A DNA stretch of 64,000 nt from Cryptosporangium arvum DSM 44712 (GTDB lineage Bacteria; Actinomycetota; Actinomycetes; Mycobacteriales; Cryptosporangiaceae): positions 2,914,001-2,978,000 of the forward strand of contig NZ_KK073874.1 of assembly GCF_000585375.1 (NCBI RefSeq). The letters are read 5' to 3'. The stretch's first letter is position 1. Every line of letters starts with the position of its first letter. A model generated the notes under the pieces. That model had not been told where the DNA came from, did no database searches, and worked only from the letters and a program-made list of their open reading frames with translations. The translations under genes and the position numbers were made by a program. Below, piece by piece: positions 1 through 8,173 of this stretch.

Positions 1-461
1 AGGGTGGCCGGCCGGGTGGCCAGCTGCTGGGGCAGGTCGGCCTGGCACGAGCGGGTCAGGAACTCGAACCGGGCCGGCCGGCGCACCGCGGCCAGGTAGT
101 TGTCGATCTCGCGCCGCTGGATCCAGACGTGCGCGCCCGGGAACGCGTCGACGCACCCGGCGTGGTCGAAGTGGTTGTGGGTCAGCAGGATCGTGTCGAC
201 CTCGTCCGCCGACACCCCGACCCGGGCCAGGACGTCGACCGGGTGGGCCCAGCGGGTGTCGCCGTACTTGGCGGTGAGCCGTTCGGAGATCGCGGGGTCG
301 GCGAACCCGGTGTCGACGAGCACGCACCGGTCCTGCGACCGGACCAGCCCGAAGCAGTACGGCATCCGGCGGTGTCCCGCGTTCGGTTGCGCGGCGAAGA
401 GGTTGCTGGCGGGGAACCGGTCGACGTAGCCGTACTCGAGGATCCAGATCGAATGGCTCAT
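1..461 (-). CDS. MBL-fold metallohydrolase (AHL-lactonase-like), 3' end missing
   Basis: The gene runs off the left edge, so only the N-terminal ~153 residues are visible. It opens MSHSIWILEYGYVDRFP and carries THNHFDHAG (around residue 80), the HxHxDH zinc motif of metallo-beta-lactamase-fold hydrolases. An upstream VLVDTGF strand is also typical of the fold, and the pattern fits the N-acyl-homoserine-lactonase-like branch. The ATG overlaps the stop of the upstream gene by four bases (ATGA), so it is the last visible gene of a three-gene minus-strand operon with 458-1021 and 1018-1908. Family assignment is good. The substrate is unknown; a lactone or related ester is only an inference. Confidence 0.8.
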   Translation of the reverse strand, partial: MSHSIWILEYGYVDRFPASNLFAAQPNAGHRRMPYCFGLVRSQDRCVLVDTGFADPAISERLTAKYGDTRWAHPVDVLARVGVSADEVDTILLTHNHFDHAGCVDAFPGAHVWIQRREIDNYLAAVRRPARFEFLTRSCQADLPQQLATRPAT

Positions 462-1021
462 GCCGGCGGCCGGACGTCGAAGACCGCGAGCTGCAGGGCG
501 ACCAGGTTGTAGTAGCCGACGATCGTGGTCAGCTCGAGCAGGCCGGGCGCGCCGAGCACCCCGGTCGCGTCGCGGAACTCGTCGTCGGTCAGGGTGCCGG
601 TGGCGAGCATCGACGTGGTGGCGCGGAAGACGCCGGATTCGACGTCGGTGGCGCCGGCCGGCTCGCGGCCCTCGGACAGCGCGGTCAGGTCGTCCGGGCT
701 CAACCCGGACGCGGCACCGGCCAGCCGATGGGCGTACAGCTCGAACTCGCTCCGGTGGTGGTGGCCGACGAGCAGGATCGCGATCTCCCGGGCCCGCGCG
801 GGCAGCGCCGAGCCCCAGCGGACCGTGCTGCCGAGCTGCTGCAGCGCGGTGCCGAACGTCGGGTGGGTGATCCAGATCGCCGCCGGGCCCTGCAGCCGCC
901 CGTCCGGGCCGACCAGCGTGAACGGGCTGCCCGGGGCGACCCGGCGCCCGGTGGTGTAGAGGTCGTAGAGGGGCCGCTGGTCGGCGGACAGGTCCGCGGG
1001 GTCGACCTCGTCGATTCTCAT
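458..1021 (-). CDS. Carboxymuconolactone decarboxylase family protein
   Basis: The 187-residue protein has the CMD/AhpD-like helical fold signature: WGSALPARAREIAILLVGHHHRSEFE followed by an alternating helix pattern. It lacks the CxxC pair of AhpD peroxidases and instead has the EfelyAHR arrangement of the gamma-CMD branch, so a decarboxylase or hydrolase-like role is likelier than a redox one. The start MRIDEVDP at 1021 was chosen because it overlaps the upstream stop in ATGA. An in-frame upstream start at 1126 would lie deep inside the neighbouring gene. Translational coupling to the amidohydrolase-like gene and the MBL hydrolase suggests a small catabolic pathway for a cyclic or lactone compound. 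Confidence 0.78.
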   Translation of the reverse strand: MRIDEVDPADLSADQRPLYDLYTTGRRVAPGSPFTLVGPDGRLQGPAAIWITHPTFGTALQQLGSTVRWGSALPARAREIAILLVGHHHRSEFELYAHRLAGAASGLSPDDLTALSEGREPAGATDVESGVFRATTSMLATGTLTDDEFRDATGVLGAPGLLELTTIVGYYNLVALQLAVFDVRPPA

Positions 1022-1908
1022 GCCGTCACTCCCAGGAACGCGCGGGGATTGGTGGAGACCATCGTGTGGAGCTGCTCGGCGGTCCAGCCGAGGTAGGCGA
1101 GTTGCTCGACGAACATGCGCAGGCACTCGGGTTCGGGCGGCACCCAGCGCGAGAACACGTCGGTGGTGAGGACGGCGTGGTCGGGGCCGACGGTCTCGAG
1201 TGCCGCGTGGACGTCGCGAAGGGTGAGGTGCGCGTCCGGGTGTACCAGCGGGGCGTTGCAGAACTCGACGAACGCGCCCAGCGCGACGTACTCACGCAGA
1301 TCCCTCGTGTAGTGCAGCGGATGGGTGATCAGGAGGCGCTGACCGATCGCCGCGCAGTACTCCGCGACCGCGAGGCTCTCGCGCGGGGACGCGTGCCCGG
1401 TGGCGAGCGCGAGGTCCAGCGCGCGGCAGGTGTCGACCACCGCCCTGGTCCGGCCGGTCAGAGCGCCGTCCGGACCGCAGAGGGCGATCGCGGTGCGTGC
1501 GGCGTAGTCGCCGAACGACGGCGCGATGCGCCCGAGCCGCGTGGCGATGTACCCGCCGCGCTCGACGTCGGCGGCGGCGCCCCAGGTGGGCAGGAAGACC
1601 ACCCGGGCGCCGTGCGCGGCGGCGAGTTCGACGACGCCGGGCTCCACGCCGCCGACCGGGGGATTGAGCGTGATGCTGCCGTGGACCTCGAACCCGGGGA
1701 CGCTCAGCGCCCGGGCCCGGTCCGTCGTGGGCCAGAGATGCGACTTGAGCACCCACCCCGCCATGCCGTACTCCGACGCCAGCCGCGCGACCTGCCGGTC
1801 GTCCCCGCGGTCGAGCATCCCGGCGGAGAGATCGGGGTAACCGTGGACGTGGAGGTCGATCGCGCCGCGGAGCAGTCGGTCGAAGTCCCGCGGCAGCGCA
1901 TCAATCAT
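1018..1908 (-). CDS. DUF6282-type amidohydrolase-like protein
   Basis: The 296-residue protein has an amidohydrolase-superfamily metal signature: DLHVHGYPD near residue 18, ATGHASPRE mid-protein, THPLHY, and a late TTDVFSRW providing a candidate catalytic Asp. This layout fits the DUF6282 group of putative metal-dependent hydrolases, whose substrates are unknown. It is the first gene of a three-gene minus-strand operon and is divergent from the 5-oxoprolinase operon. The 124-bp gap between them contains a strong palindromic operator pair. Shared control with the pxp genes is therefore plausible, for example supply of or disposal from a lactam or lactone pool, but this is inference. Confidence 0.7.
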   Translation of the reverse strand: MIDALPRDFDRLLRGAIDLHVHGYPDLSAGMLDRGDDRQVARLASEYGMAGWVLKSHLWPTTDRARALSVPGFEVHGSITLNPPVGGVEPGVVELAAAHGARVVFLPTWGAAADVERGGYIATRLGRIAPSFGDYAARTAIALCGPDGALTGRTRAVVDTCRALDLALATGHASPRESLAVAEYCAAIGQRLLITHPLHYTRDLREYVALGAFVEFCNAPLVHPDAHLTLRDVHAALETVGPDHAVLTTDVFSRWVPPEPECLRMFVEQLAYLGWTAEQLHTMVSTNPRAFLGVTA

Positions 1909-1942
1909 TGTATGACGATACTACAGGCAATACGTTGCGCGA

Positions 1943-1977
1943 ATTGTTGAACAATGCTTGCCAGATTGTTCAACAAT
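1943..1977. promoter_or_regulatory. Tandem GntR-type operator in divergent promoter
   Basis: Two 13-bp sites, ATTGTTGAACAAT (1943-1955) and ATTGTTCAACAAT (1965-1977), are each palindromic around one central base and are reverse complements of each other. Their centres are 22 bp apart, about two helical turns, which suits side-by-side dimers on one DNA face. They lie between the DUF6282 operon and the NRAMP-like/pxp operon in an AT-rich patch that contrasts with the flanking GC. FCD-type GntR proteins bind short palindromes of this TTGT-n-ACAA kind, and such a regulator is encoded at 6275-6913. A second small dyad, GTAT-GACG-ATAC, lies at 1910-1921 beside the divergent start. Confidence 0.75.
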
Positions 1978-2032
1978 CTCGTACGGTGATCGGCACCCGC
2001 GCACCATCGGCCCTCGACTCGAGGAGCGCACC

Positions 2033-3256
2033 GTGGCCAGCGAAACTCTTCCCGACCGCAAGACCCGGCGTTCCGCGCTGCTCGGCGCGATCTTCCTGAT
2101 GGCGACGAGCGCCATCGGCCCGGGTTTCATCACCCAGACCACGACGTTCACCGTGACGCTCGGCGCCGCGTTCGCGTTCGGCATCCTGGTCTCGATCCTG
2201 ATCGACTTCGTCGTCCAGATGAACGTCTGGCGGATCATCACGCTCAGCGGTCAGCGCGCGCACCAGATCGCCAACGCCGTCGTGCCGGGCGCCGGCTACC
2301 TGCTGGCCGCGCTGATCATCGCCGGTGGGCTGGTCTTCAACATCGGCAACGTGGCCGGCTCGGGGCTCGGCCTGAACGCCGCGCTCGGGCTCGAACCGAA
2401 GATCGGCGGCCTGCTCTCGGCCGCGCTGGCGATCGTCCTGTTCGCGGTCAAGCGCGCCGGCGCGGCCATGGACCGGGTGCTGATCGTGCTCGGCCTGCTG
2501 ATGATCGGGCTGACGCTCTACGTCGCGATCGCCTCCGGGCCGCCGGTCGGGGACGCGCTCCGGCAGACGTTCCGGCCGGACACGATCGACTTCGCCGCGA
2601 TCACGACGATCATCGGCGGCACGGTCGGCGGGTACATCACGTACTCGGGGGCGCACCGGCTCCTGGACAGCGGCACGACCGGCCCGGAGCACGTCGGTGA
2701 GGTCACCCGCGGCGCGCTGGCCAGCATCGCGGTCACCGGGCTCATGCGGTTCCTGCTGTTCCTCGCGATCCTCGGCGTGGTCGCGTCGGGCGTCGTGCTC
2801 GACACGGCCGGGAACGCGACCGCCGACGCCTTCCGGGCGGCGGCGGGCGAGTTCGGCCGGCGCGCGTTCGGGCTCGTGCTCTGGGCGGCGGCGATCAGCT
2901 CGGTCGTCGGCGCGGCGTACACGTCGGTGTCGTTCTTCGACGCGTTCTCGGCGCGGCTGAACCCACCCCGGCCTCGGGCCTGGGCCACCGTCGCGTTCAT
3001 CGCCGTGACCACCGTGATCTACCTGCTCATCGGCACCGCGCCGGCGGCACTGCTGGTCTTCGCCGGCGGTTTCAACGGCCTCATCCTGCCGATCGGCTTC
3101 ACGATCCTGCTGTACGCGGCCTGGCGGCGGCGCGACGTGCTCGGCGGCCACCGCCACCCGGCGTGGCTGCTGGTGCTGGGCGCGCTCGTGGCCGTCGTGA
3201 CGTGGTACATGGGCGTGGTCTCGGTCCGGACCATCTTCGACTACCTGGTGGCGTGA
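2033..3256 (+). CDS. NRAMP-family transporter lacking metal-site motifs (YcsG-like)
   Basis: A 407-residue polytopic membrane protein of the NRAMP/LeuT fold with about 11 hydrophobic segments. GTG at 2033 was chosen because GAGGAGCG sits 5-12 bases upstream; an earlier start at 1958 would run through the operator. In true metal NRAMPs TM1 carries DPGN and TM6 MPH. Here the TM1 position reads AIGPGFITQ and TM6 reads [12 protein letters not shown], so both ion-binding motifs are lost. It precedes pxpA by 4 bp, as ycsG accompanies ycsF in Bacillus subtilis. An organic substrate such as 5-oxoproline is a more likely cargo than a divalent metal; that is inference. Confidence 0.82.
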   Translation: MASETLPDRKTRRSALLGAIFLMATSAIGPGFITQTTTFTVTLGAAFAFGILVSILIDFVVQMNVWRIITLSGQRAHQIANAVVPGAGYLLAALIIAGGLVFNIGNVAGSGLGLNAALGLEPKIGGLLSAALAIVLFAVKRAGAAMDRVLIVLGLLMIGLTLYVAIASGPPVGDALRQTFRPDTIDFAAITTIIGGTVGGYITYSGAHRLLDSGTTGPEHVGEVTRGALASIAVTGLMRFLLFLAILGVVASGVVLDTAGNATADAFRAAAGEFGRRAFGLVLWAAAISSVVGAAYTSVSFFDAFSARLNPPRPRAWATVAFIAVTTVIYLLIGTAPAALLVFAGGFNGLILPIGFTILLYAAWRRRDVLGGHRHPAWLLVLGALVAVVTWYMGVVSVRTIFDYLVA

Positions 3257-3260
3257 GCTC

Positions 3261-4016
3261 ATGGACATCGACCTGAACAGCGACCTCGGCGAGAGCTTCG
3301 GCACCTGGCGCCTCGGTGACGACGCCGCGGTGCTGGACGTGGTGACGAGCGCGAACGTGGCGTGCGGGTTCCACGCCGGCGACCCGAGGACGCTGTTGTC
3401 CACGTGCGAGCGCGCGGTGGCCGCCGGTGTCGTGATCGGAGCCCAGGTGGGCTACCGCGACCTGCCCGGCTTCGGCCGCCGGTTCATCGACTACGAGTCG
3501 GCCGACCTCGTCGCCGACCTGCTCTACCAGCTCGGGGCACTGGAGGGGTTGGCCCGGGTCGCGGGAGGGCGGGTGCGGTACGTGAAGCCGCACGGGGCGC
3601 TCTACAACACGATCGTGCACCACGAGCAGCAGGCCGCCGCCGTGGTGGAGGCCGTCACCCGCTTCGACGCGAGCCTGCCGGTGCTGGGGCTGCCCGGGTC
3701 GGTGTTCCTGGCGGCGGCGGAGCGGGCCGGGCTGCGCACGGTCGCCGAGGCGTTCGTCGACCGGGCCTACACCCCGGCCGGAACCCTGGTGTCGCGCCGG
3801 GAGCCCGGCGCGGTGCTGCACGACCCGGACCTGGTGGCCGCGCGGATGGTCCGCCTGGTCACCCGGGGCGAGCTGGACGCGATCGACGGCAGCGTGGTGA
3901 CGGTCCGTGCCGACTCGCTCTGCGTCCACGGCGACTCCCCGGGCGCGGTCGGGATGGCGCGGGCCGTCCGCGACGCACTGGAGTCGGCCGGCCTGACGGT
4001 CAGGTCGTTCACGTGA
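3261..4016 (+). CDS. pxpA: 5-oxoprolinase subunit PxpA (LamB/YcsF family)
   Basis: The 251-residue protein shows the full LamB/YcsF signature: [11 protein letters not shown] at the N-terminus, [11 protein letters not shown] around residue 33, a [11 protein letters not shown] segment, and VKPHGALYN near residue 111. With PxpB and PxpC it forms the ATP-dependent bacterial 5-oxoprolinase that opens pyroglutamate to L-glutamate, clearing spontaneously formed 5-oxoproline. It lies 4 bp after the transporter gene and overlaps the next gene in GTGA (4013-4016), so the operon is translationally coupled. Confidence 0.93.
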   Translation: MDIDLNSDLGESFGTWRLGDDAAVLDVVTSANVACGFHAGDPRTLLSTCERAVAAGVVIGAQVGYRDLPGFGRRFIDYESADLVADLLYQLGALEGLARVAGGRVRYVKPHGALYNTIVHHEQQAAAVVEAVTRFDASLPVLGLPGSVFLAAAERAGLRTVAEAFVDRAYTPAGTLVSRREPGAVLHDPDLVAARMVRLVTRGELDAIDGSVVTVRADSLCVHGDSPGAVGMARAVRDALESAGLTVRSFT

Positions 4017-4780
4017 GCGCCGCGGGCGAACTGCGCTCGGAGTTCCGCGGTGGGCTCGTCCGGCCCACCGCCGGGCTGGCGCCGGGGATGGCGCAGGCCA
4101 ACCTGATCGCGCTGCCCCGCGACTGGGCCTGGGACATGCTGCTCTACGCGCAGCGCAACCCACGCCCGTGCCCGGTGCTCGACGTCGGCGACCCCGGGAG
4201 CCCGTCCACGGTGCTCGCCCCCGGCGCCGACCTGCGCACCGATCTCCCGCTCTACCGCGTCTGGCGCGACGGCGAACTCGTGCGCGAGGTCGGCGACGCG
4301 ACCGAGGCCTGGCGTGACGACCTGGTCGCGTTCCTGATCGGCTGCAGCTTCACCTTCGAGGCGCCGCTGCTGGCCGCGGGCATCGACGTCCGGCACGTGT
4401 CGGCCGGGTGCAACGTCCCGATGTACCGCACCGACCGGCCGTGCCGCCCGGCCGGCCGCCTCCGCGGCGAGCTGGTGGTCTCGATGCGGCCGGTCCCGGC
4501 CGACCGGATCGCCGACGCCGTCCGGATCAGCGGACGGTTCCCGGCGGTGCACGGGGCGCCGGTCCACATCGGCGACCCGGCCGCGCTCGGCATCGAGGAC
4601 CTCGGCCGGCCCGACTTCGGCGATCCGGTCGAGGTGCGCCCGGGAGAGCTCCCAGTGTTCTGGGCCTGCGGGGTCACGCCCCAGGCCGCGGTGATGGCCT
4701 CGGCGGTGCCGTACGCGGTGACCCACGCGCCCGGGCACATGTTCGTCACCGACGTCCCCGACCACGAGTACCAGGTCTGA
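4013..4780 (+). CDS. DUF1445 family protein (YcsI-like putative hydro-lyase)
   Basis: The 255-residue protein matches the DUF1445 family: [15 protein letters not shown] near the N-terminus, [13 protein letters not shown] mid-protein, a [18 protein letters not shown] segment, NVPMYRT, and a C-terminal [13 protein letters not shown]. subtilis YcsI is encoded between ycsG and kipI in the same operon type, and relatives have been described as D-glutamate cyclases, which make 5-oxo-D-proline from D-glutamate. A role feeding or isomer-sorting 5-oxoproline would fit its place between pxpA and pxpB. GTG at 4013 is favoured because it overlaps the pxpA stop. Confidence 0.85.
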   Translation: MSAAGELRSEFRGGLVRPTAGLAPGMAQANLIALPRDWAWDMLLYAQRNPRPCPVLDVGDPGSPSTVLAPGADLRTDLPLYRVWRDGELVREVGDATEAWRDDLVAFLIGCSFTFEAPLLAAGIDVRHVSAGCNVPMYRTDRPCRPAGRLRGELVVSMRPVPADRIADAVRISGRFPAVHGAPVHIGDPAALGIEDLGRPDFGDPVEVRPGELPVFWACGVTPQAAVMASAVPYAVTHAPGHMFVTDVPDHEYQV

Positions 4781-5400
4781 TGCGGTTCCGCCGGTGCGGA
4801 CGCGAAGCGGTACTGGTCGAGGTCGCCGACCTGGACGCGGCGCTCGCCCTGTACGAGAGCGTGCGTGCCGCGGGCCTCCCCGGTGTCCTGGACCTCGTGC
4901 CGGCCGCGCGCACCGTGCTGGTCCGGCTCGACCCGGGCGTCACGTCACCGGCGCTCGTGCGCGACCGGATCGCCGGGCTGACCGTGGACGAGCGCCGGCC
5001 CGTCGACCGCGGCGCGGTCGAGATCCCGGTGCGTTACGACGGCGACGACCTGGCCGGCGTCGCGGAGCACCTCGGCGTCACCCCGGACGAGGTGGTCGCC
5101 CGGCACACCGGGTCGCCGTGGACGGCGGCGTTCGCCGGGTTCGCGCCCGGGTTCGCCTACCTGGCCGGCGGCGATCCGCGGCTGGACGTGCCGCGCCTGG
5201 CCACGCCGCGGACCCGGATCCCGGCCGGGGCGGTCGCGCTGGCCGGCGGGTTCTCCGCGGTCTACCCGGCCGACACACCGGGCGGCTGGCAGCTGATCGG
5301 ACGGACCTCGATCCGCCTGTGGGACGTCGAGCGCGATCCACCGGCGCTGCTCGGGCCCGGGGTACGCGTGCGCTTCCGGCCGGTAAACGCATGCGGATGA
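4780..5400 (+). CDS. pxpB: 5-oxoprolinase subunit PxpB (KipI family)
   Basis: The 206-residue protein has the cyclophilin-like carboxyltransferase subdomain 1 fold: a variable N-terminal third, IPVRYDGDDLAGVAEHLG around residue 88, then AGFAPGFAYLAG and the conserved glycine-rich run ending YPADTPGGWQLIGRT near residue 175. It pairs with PxpC; together with PxpA they hydrolyse 5-oxoproline. In Bacillus the homologue KipI also inhibits sporulation kinase KinA, but nothing here indicates that role. The ATG overlaps the DUF1445 stop as TGATG. Confidence 0.92.
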   Translation: MRFRRCGREAVLVEVADLDAALALYESVRAAGLPGVLDLVPAARTVLVRLDPGVTSPALVRDRIAGLTVDERRPVDRGAVEIPVRYDGDDLAGVAEHLGVTPDEVVARHTGSPWTAAFAGFAPGFAYLAGGDPRLDVPRLATPRTRIPAGAVALAGGFSAVYPADTPGGWQLIGRTSIRLWDVERDPPALLGPGVRVRFRPVNACG

Positions 5401-6257
5401 CCGTGGTGCGGACCGGACCCCGGGTCGTGCTCAAGGACACGGGGCGCAGCGGGTACGCCGGGTACGGCGTCGCGCCGTCCGGGCCGGTCGACCGCGGCGC
5501 GTATGCGGCGGCGAACCGGCTGGTCGGCAACCCGGCCGGCGCGGCGGTGTTCGAGTGCCTGCTCGGTGGGCTCGTCGTCCGGTTCGACGGCCCGGCCGTG
5601 GTGGCGCTGACCGGCACCGACGCGACGCTGCTGGTGGGGGTCACCGAGGTGCCCTCCGGGCAGGCGGTGGACGTCGCGCCGGACGTGCCGGTGGAGGTGA
5701 CGACCCCGCGGCACGGGCTGCGCGGCTACCTCGCGGTGGCCGGGGGGATCGCGGTGCCACCGGTGCTCGGGTCCCGGTCCACCGACGCGCTCGGCGGCGT
5801 CGGCCCGCCGGTACCCCGCCCCGGCGACATCCTCCCGATCGGCGCGGCGGCGGGCGCGGGTGCACCGGGTCGCGAAGCACCGGATCTCGCGACGCCGCTG
5901 GTCGCCACCGTCGACCTCGGGCCCCGCGACGACTGGTTCACCGGCCCGGCGATCGCCGCGTTCCTCACCGCCGAGTACACCGTCGCCCCGGCGAGCGACT
6001 CGGTCGGCGTCCGGCTCTCCGGTCCGCCGCTGGCGCGCTCGCGCGCGGGTGAACTGTCGAGCGAGGGCGTCGTCCGCGGGGCGGTGCAGGTGCCGCCGGA
6101 CGGGCAGCCGATCGTCTTCGGCGCCGACCACCCGCTCACCGGCGGATACCCGGTGATCGCGGTCGTCCACCCCCGCGACACCGACCGGCTCGGCCAGGCC
6201 CGGCCGGGCCGGACCGTGCGGTTCGCGCTGGCCACCGACTTCCTCGAGCGCCCCTGA
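5397..6257 (+). CDS. pxpC: 5-oxoprolinase subunit PxpC (KipA family, biotin-dependent carboxyltransferase fold)
   Basis: The 286-residue protein begins with the family hallmark KDTGRSGYAGYGVAPSG and continues DRGAYAAANRLVGN, then a beta-rich core with VALTGTDATLLV and LRGYLAVAGGIAVPPVLGSRST. Its C-terminal third carries SSEGVVRGAVQVPPDGQP and DHPLTGGYPVIAVV, both conserved in KipA/PxpC. The ATG at 5397 overlaps the pxpB stop (ATGA); an ATG two codons upstream (5391) is an alternative. It completes the PxpABC enzyme within this operon. Confidence 0.92.
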   Translation: MTVVRTGPRVVLKDTGRSGYAGYGVAPSGPVDRGAYAAANRLVGNPAGAAVFECLLGGLVVRFDGPAVVALTGTDATLLVGVTEVPSGQAVDVAPDVPVEVTTPRHGLRGYLAVAGGIAVPPVLGSRSTDALGGVGPPVPRPGDILPIGAAAGAGAPGREAPDLATPLVATVDLGPRDDWFTGPAIAAFLTAEYTVAPASDSVGVRLSGPPLARSRAGELSSEGVVRGAVQVPPDGQPIVFGADHPLTGGYPVIAVVHPRDTDRLGQARPGRTVRFALATDFLERP

Positions 6258-6274
6258 GTGGTTCACTGGGCCCC

Positions 6275-6913
6275 ATGACGATGGTTCTCCGCGCCGGATC
6301 GGCGGCCCGAGCGGTGGCCGAGCTCCGCGAGCGGGTGACCGCGGGGCACCTCACGCCGGGCACCCAGCTCTCCGAGGCGTCGCTGACCGGCCCGCTCGGC
6401 GTGTCACGCAACACGCTGCGGGAGGCGTTCAGCACGCTGATCGAGGAAGGGCTGCTGGTCCGCATCCCGCACCGCGGGGTGTTCGTCGCGACGCTGACCG
6501 CCGCGCAGATCGCCGACATCTACCGGGTGCGCACGCTGCTGGAGTGCACCGCGCTCCGGCAGGCCCCGGTCGACCCGCCGCGCGCGGAGGGACTGCGCGC
6601 GGCGGTCGACGAGGCCGAGCGGCACGCCAGGGCGAACGCGTGGCAGGCCGTCGGCACCGCCAACATGCACTTCCACGAGCAGATCATCGCGCTGGCCGGC
6701 AGCCCGCGGCTCAACCAGTGGATGAAGCAGCTGACCGCGGAGCTGCGGCTGGCGTTCGTCACCGCCGACGCGGAGACGCTGCACCGCCCGTTCGTCGCCC
6801 GCAACGCCGAGATCACCGCCGCGTACGAAGCCGGGGAGGCCGGCCCGGCGGCCGACCTCCTGCACGACTACCTGCTGATGTCCGAGCGGGTGGTGCTCGG
6901 CGCGCTCGCCTAA
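6275..6913 (+). CDS. GntR-family (FCD) transcriptional regulator
   Basis: The 212-residue protein has an N-terminal winged helix (roughly residues 8-75; GTQLSEASLTGPLGVSRNTLREAF is the recognition region) and an all-helical FCD ligand domain (about 85-205; HFHEQIIALAGSPRLNQW supplies metal-site histidines). It starts 18 bp after pxpC in the same direction, taking the place of kipR in the Bacillus operon. It probably binds the double ATTGTTnAACAAT site at 1943-1977 and responds to an acid effector such as 5-oxoproline or glutamate. The last bases overlap the stop of the convergent formyltransferase gene. Confidence 0.88.
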   Translation: MTMVLRAGSAARAVAELRERVTAGHLTPGTQLSEASLTGPLGVSRNTLREAFSTLIEEGLLVRIPHRGVFVATLTAAQIADIYRVRTLLECTALRQAPVDPPRAEGLRAAVDEAERHARANAWQAVGTANMHFHEQIIALAGSPRLNQWMKQLTAELRLAFVTADAETLHRPFVARNAEITAAYEAGEAGPAADLLHDYLLMSERVVLGALA

Positions 6914-7848
6914 CTCAGGTAGCCGCCCATCCGGGTGAAGTACTCCGGCGCGGAGAGCTCCTTGCCCTCCGCGGTCCGGACCGTGCGCACCAGCAGCGCA
7001 CGGTTGCGGCCGCGGCGCGCGTCGGCGCCGGCGACGATCGCCACCCCGTCGCCCTCGCGGTAGAAGATCCGCCCGGGTGTCCCGCCGTACACCGCCTCGG
7101 AGACGTCGGCGGCGAGGATCTCCAGCCGCTCGGTGCCGTGGTAGCAGAACGCGGCCGGGTACGGCGCCGACTGGGCCCGCACGAGCCGTTCGAGCTCCTC
7201 GGCCGACCAGGTCCAGTCGATCCGGATGTCCACCTCGGACCGCTTGTGGAAGAAGCTGGCCTTGGAGCGGTCCTGGAGCGGGAAGTCGGTGCGTCCGCTC
7301 GCCAGCTCGGCCAGCGCGTCGAGCAGGATCGGCTCGATCAGCTCCAGCGTCGCGTGGAACAGGTCGGTCGCGGTGTCCTTCGGCCCCACGCCGATCGCCC
7401 GCTGCGCGACGATCGGGCCGGCGTCCAGCGTCGCGTCCATCAGGTGGGCGGTGACCCCCACCTCGGGTTCGCCGTTGATCAACGCCCAGATCAGCGGCGA
7501 GAAACCGGCGTATGCCGGCAACAGCGCGTCGTGGATGTTGAGCGTCCCGAGCCGGGGGAGCTCGAAGATGCGCGGCGGGATCCAGGTGCGCCAGTTGTTC
7601 GCGACGAAGACGTCGGGCTCGAGCGCACGCAGCGCCTCGTACAGCTCGTCGTCGTCCGGGCGGTCGCGTAACAGCACCGGTACGTCGTGTGCCGCGGCCA
7701 GGTCGGCGACCGAGTCGGACCACACCCGCTCGTACACACCCCCGCCGGGGTGATGGGTGACGACCGTCACCACCTCGTGGTCGGAGTCCAGCAAGGCCTT
7801 GAGCGTCCGGTGCCCCCAGGTCTGGTAACCGAACATGACGACCCGCAT
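6910..7848 (-). CDS. Hydroxyornithine-type formyltransferase of siderophore assembly (CchA-like)
   Basis: The 312-residue protein is related to methionyl-tRNA formyltransferase. Its catalytic Asn-His-Asp set is visible in NIHDALLPAYAGFSPL and HLMDATLDAGPIVAQ, and its C-terminal domain resembles the FMT C-domain. It is most likely the siderophore enzyme that moves a formyl group from 10-formyl-THF to N5-hydroxyornithine, like coelichelin CchA. The reasons are an iron box just upstream and a locus encoding an ornithine monooxygenase and NRPS. Start MRVVMFGYQ at 7848 has a GGAGG ribosome site 4-8 bases upstream. It is divergent from mbtH and shares the iron-box promoter region. Confidence 0.85.
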   Translation of the reverse strand: MRVVMFGYQTWGHRTLKALLDSDHEVVTVVTHHPGGGVYERVWSDSVADLAAAHDVPVLLRDRPDDDELYEALRALEPDVFVANNWRTWIPPRIFELPRLGTLNIHDALLPAYAGFSPLIWALINGEPEVGVTAHLMDATLDAGPIVAQRAIGVGPKDTATDLFHATLELIEPILLDALAELASGRTDFPLQDRSKASFFHKRSEVDIRIDWTWSAEELERLVRAQSAPYPAAFCYHGTERLEILAADVSEAVYGGTPGRIFYREGDGVAIVAGADARRGRNRALLVRTVRTAEGKELSAPEYFTRMGGYLS

Positions 7849-7894
7849 ACAGCCTCCTGATTGCGCCTCGTACCCAGCATCCGGCTGGGCTATC

Positions 7895-7913
7895 TTAAGC
7901 AAGGCTCACCTAA
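7895..7913 (+). promoter_or_regulatory. DtxR/IdeR-type iron box
   Basis: TTAAGCAAGGCTCACCTAA closely matches the 19-bp actinobacterial iron box TTAGGTTAGGCTAACCTAA, with a perfect right half CACCTAA. It sits 14 bp before mbtH and 47 bp from the divergent formyltransferase start, and partly overlaps a TATCTT -10-like hexamer at 7891. Iron-loaded repressor would therefore silence both directions. Confidence 0.82.
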
Positions 7914-7926
7914 GAAAGGACCCCTC

Positions 7927-8148
7927 ATGTCGACCAACCCCTTCGACGACGAGAACGGCCTGTTCAGCGTCCTGGTCAACGACGAGGACCAGCACTCGCT
8001 CTGGCCGACGTTCGCCGCGGTGCCCGACGGGTGGCGGGTCGTGTTCGGTGCCGACGGCGGCGCGAGCCGGGCCGACTGCCTGGCCTACGTCGAGGAGAAC
8101 TGGACCGATCTCCGCCCGCGCAGCCTGCGGGAGAGCATGGCGTCCTGA
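7927..8148 (+). CDS. MbtH-like protein
   Basis: The 73-residue protein has the whole MbtH signature: [28 protein letters not shown] and the C-terminal [11 protein letters not shown], with all three conserved tryptophans. MbtH proteins bind and activate NRPS adenylation domains, so the partner here is the NRPS at 19849-36549, probably more than one of its four A domains. The start is fixed by the N-terminal motif and a nearby AAAGGA. It is the first gene of the iron-box-controlled run mbtH then two exporter genes. Confidence 0.95.
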   Translation: MSTNPFDDENGLFSVLVNDEDQHSLWPTFAAVPDGWRVVFGADGGASRADCLAYVEENWTDLRPRSLRESMAS

Positions 8149-8173
8149 GTTCTCCCCCCACGGAAGGAACCGC

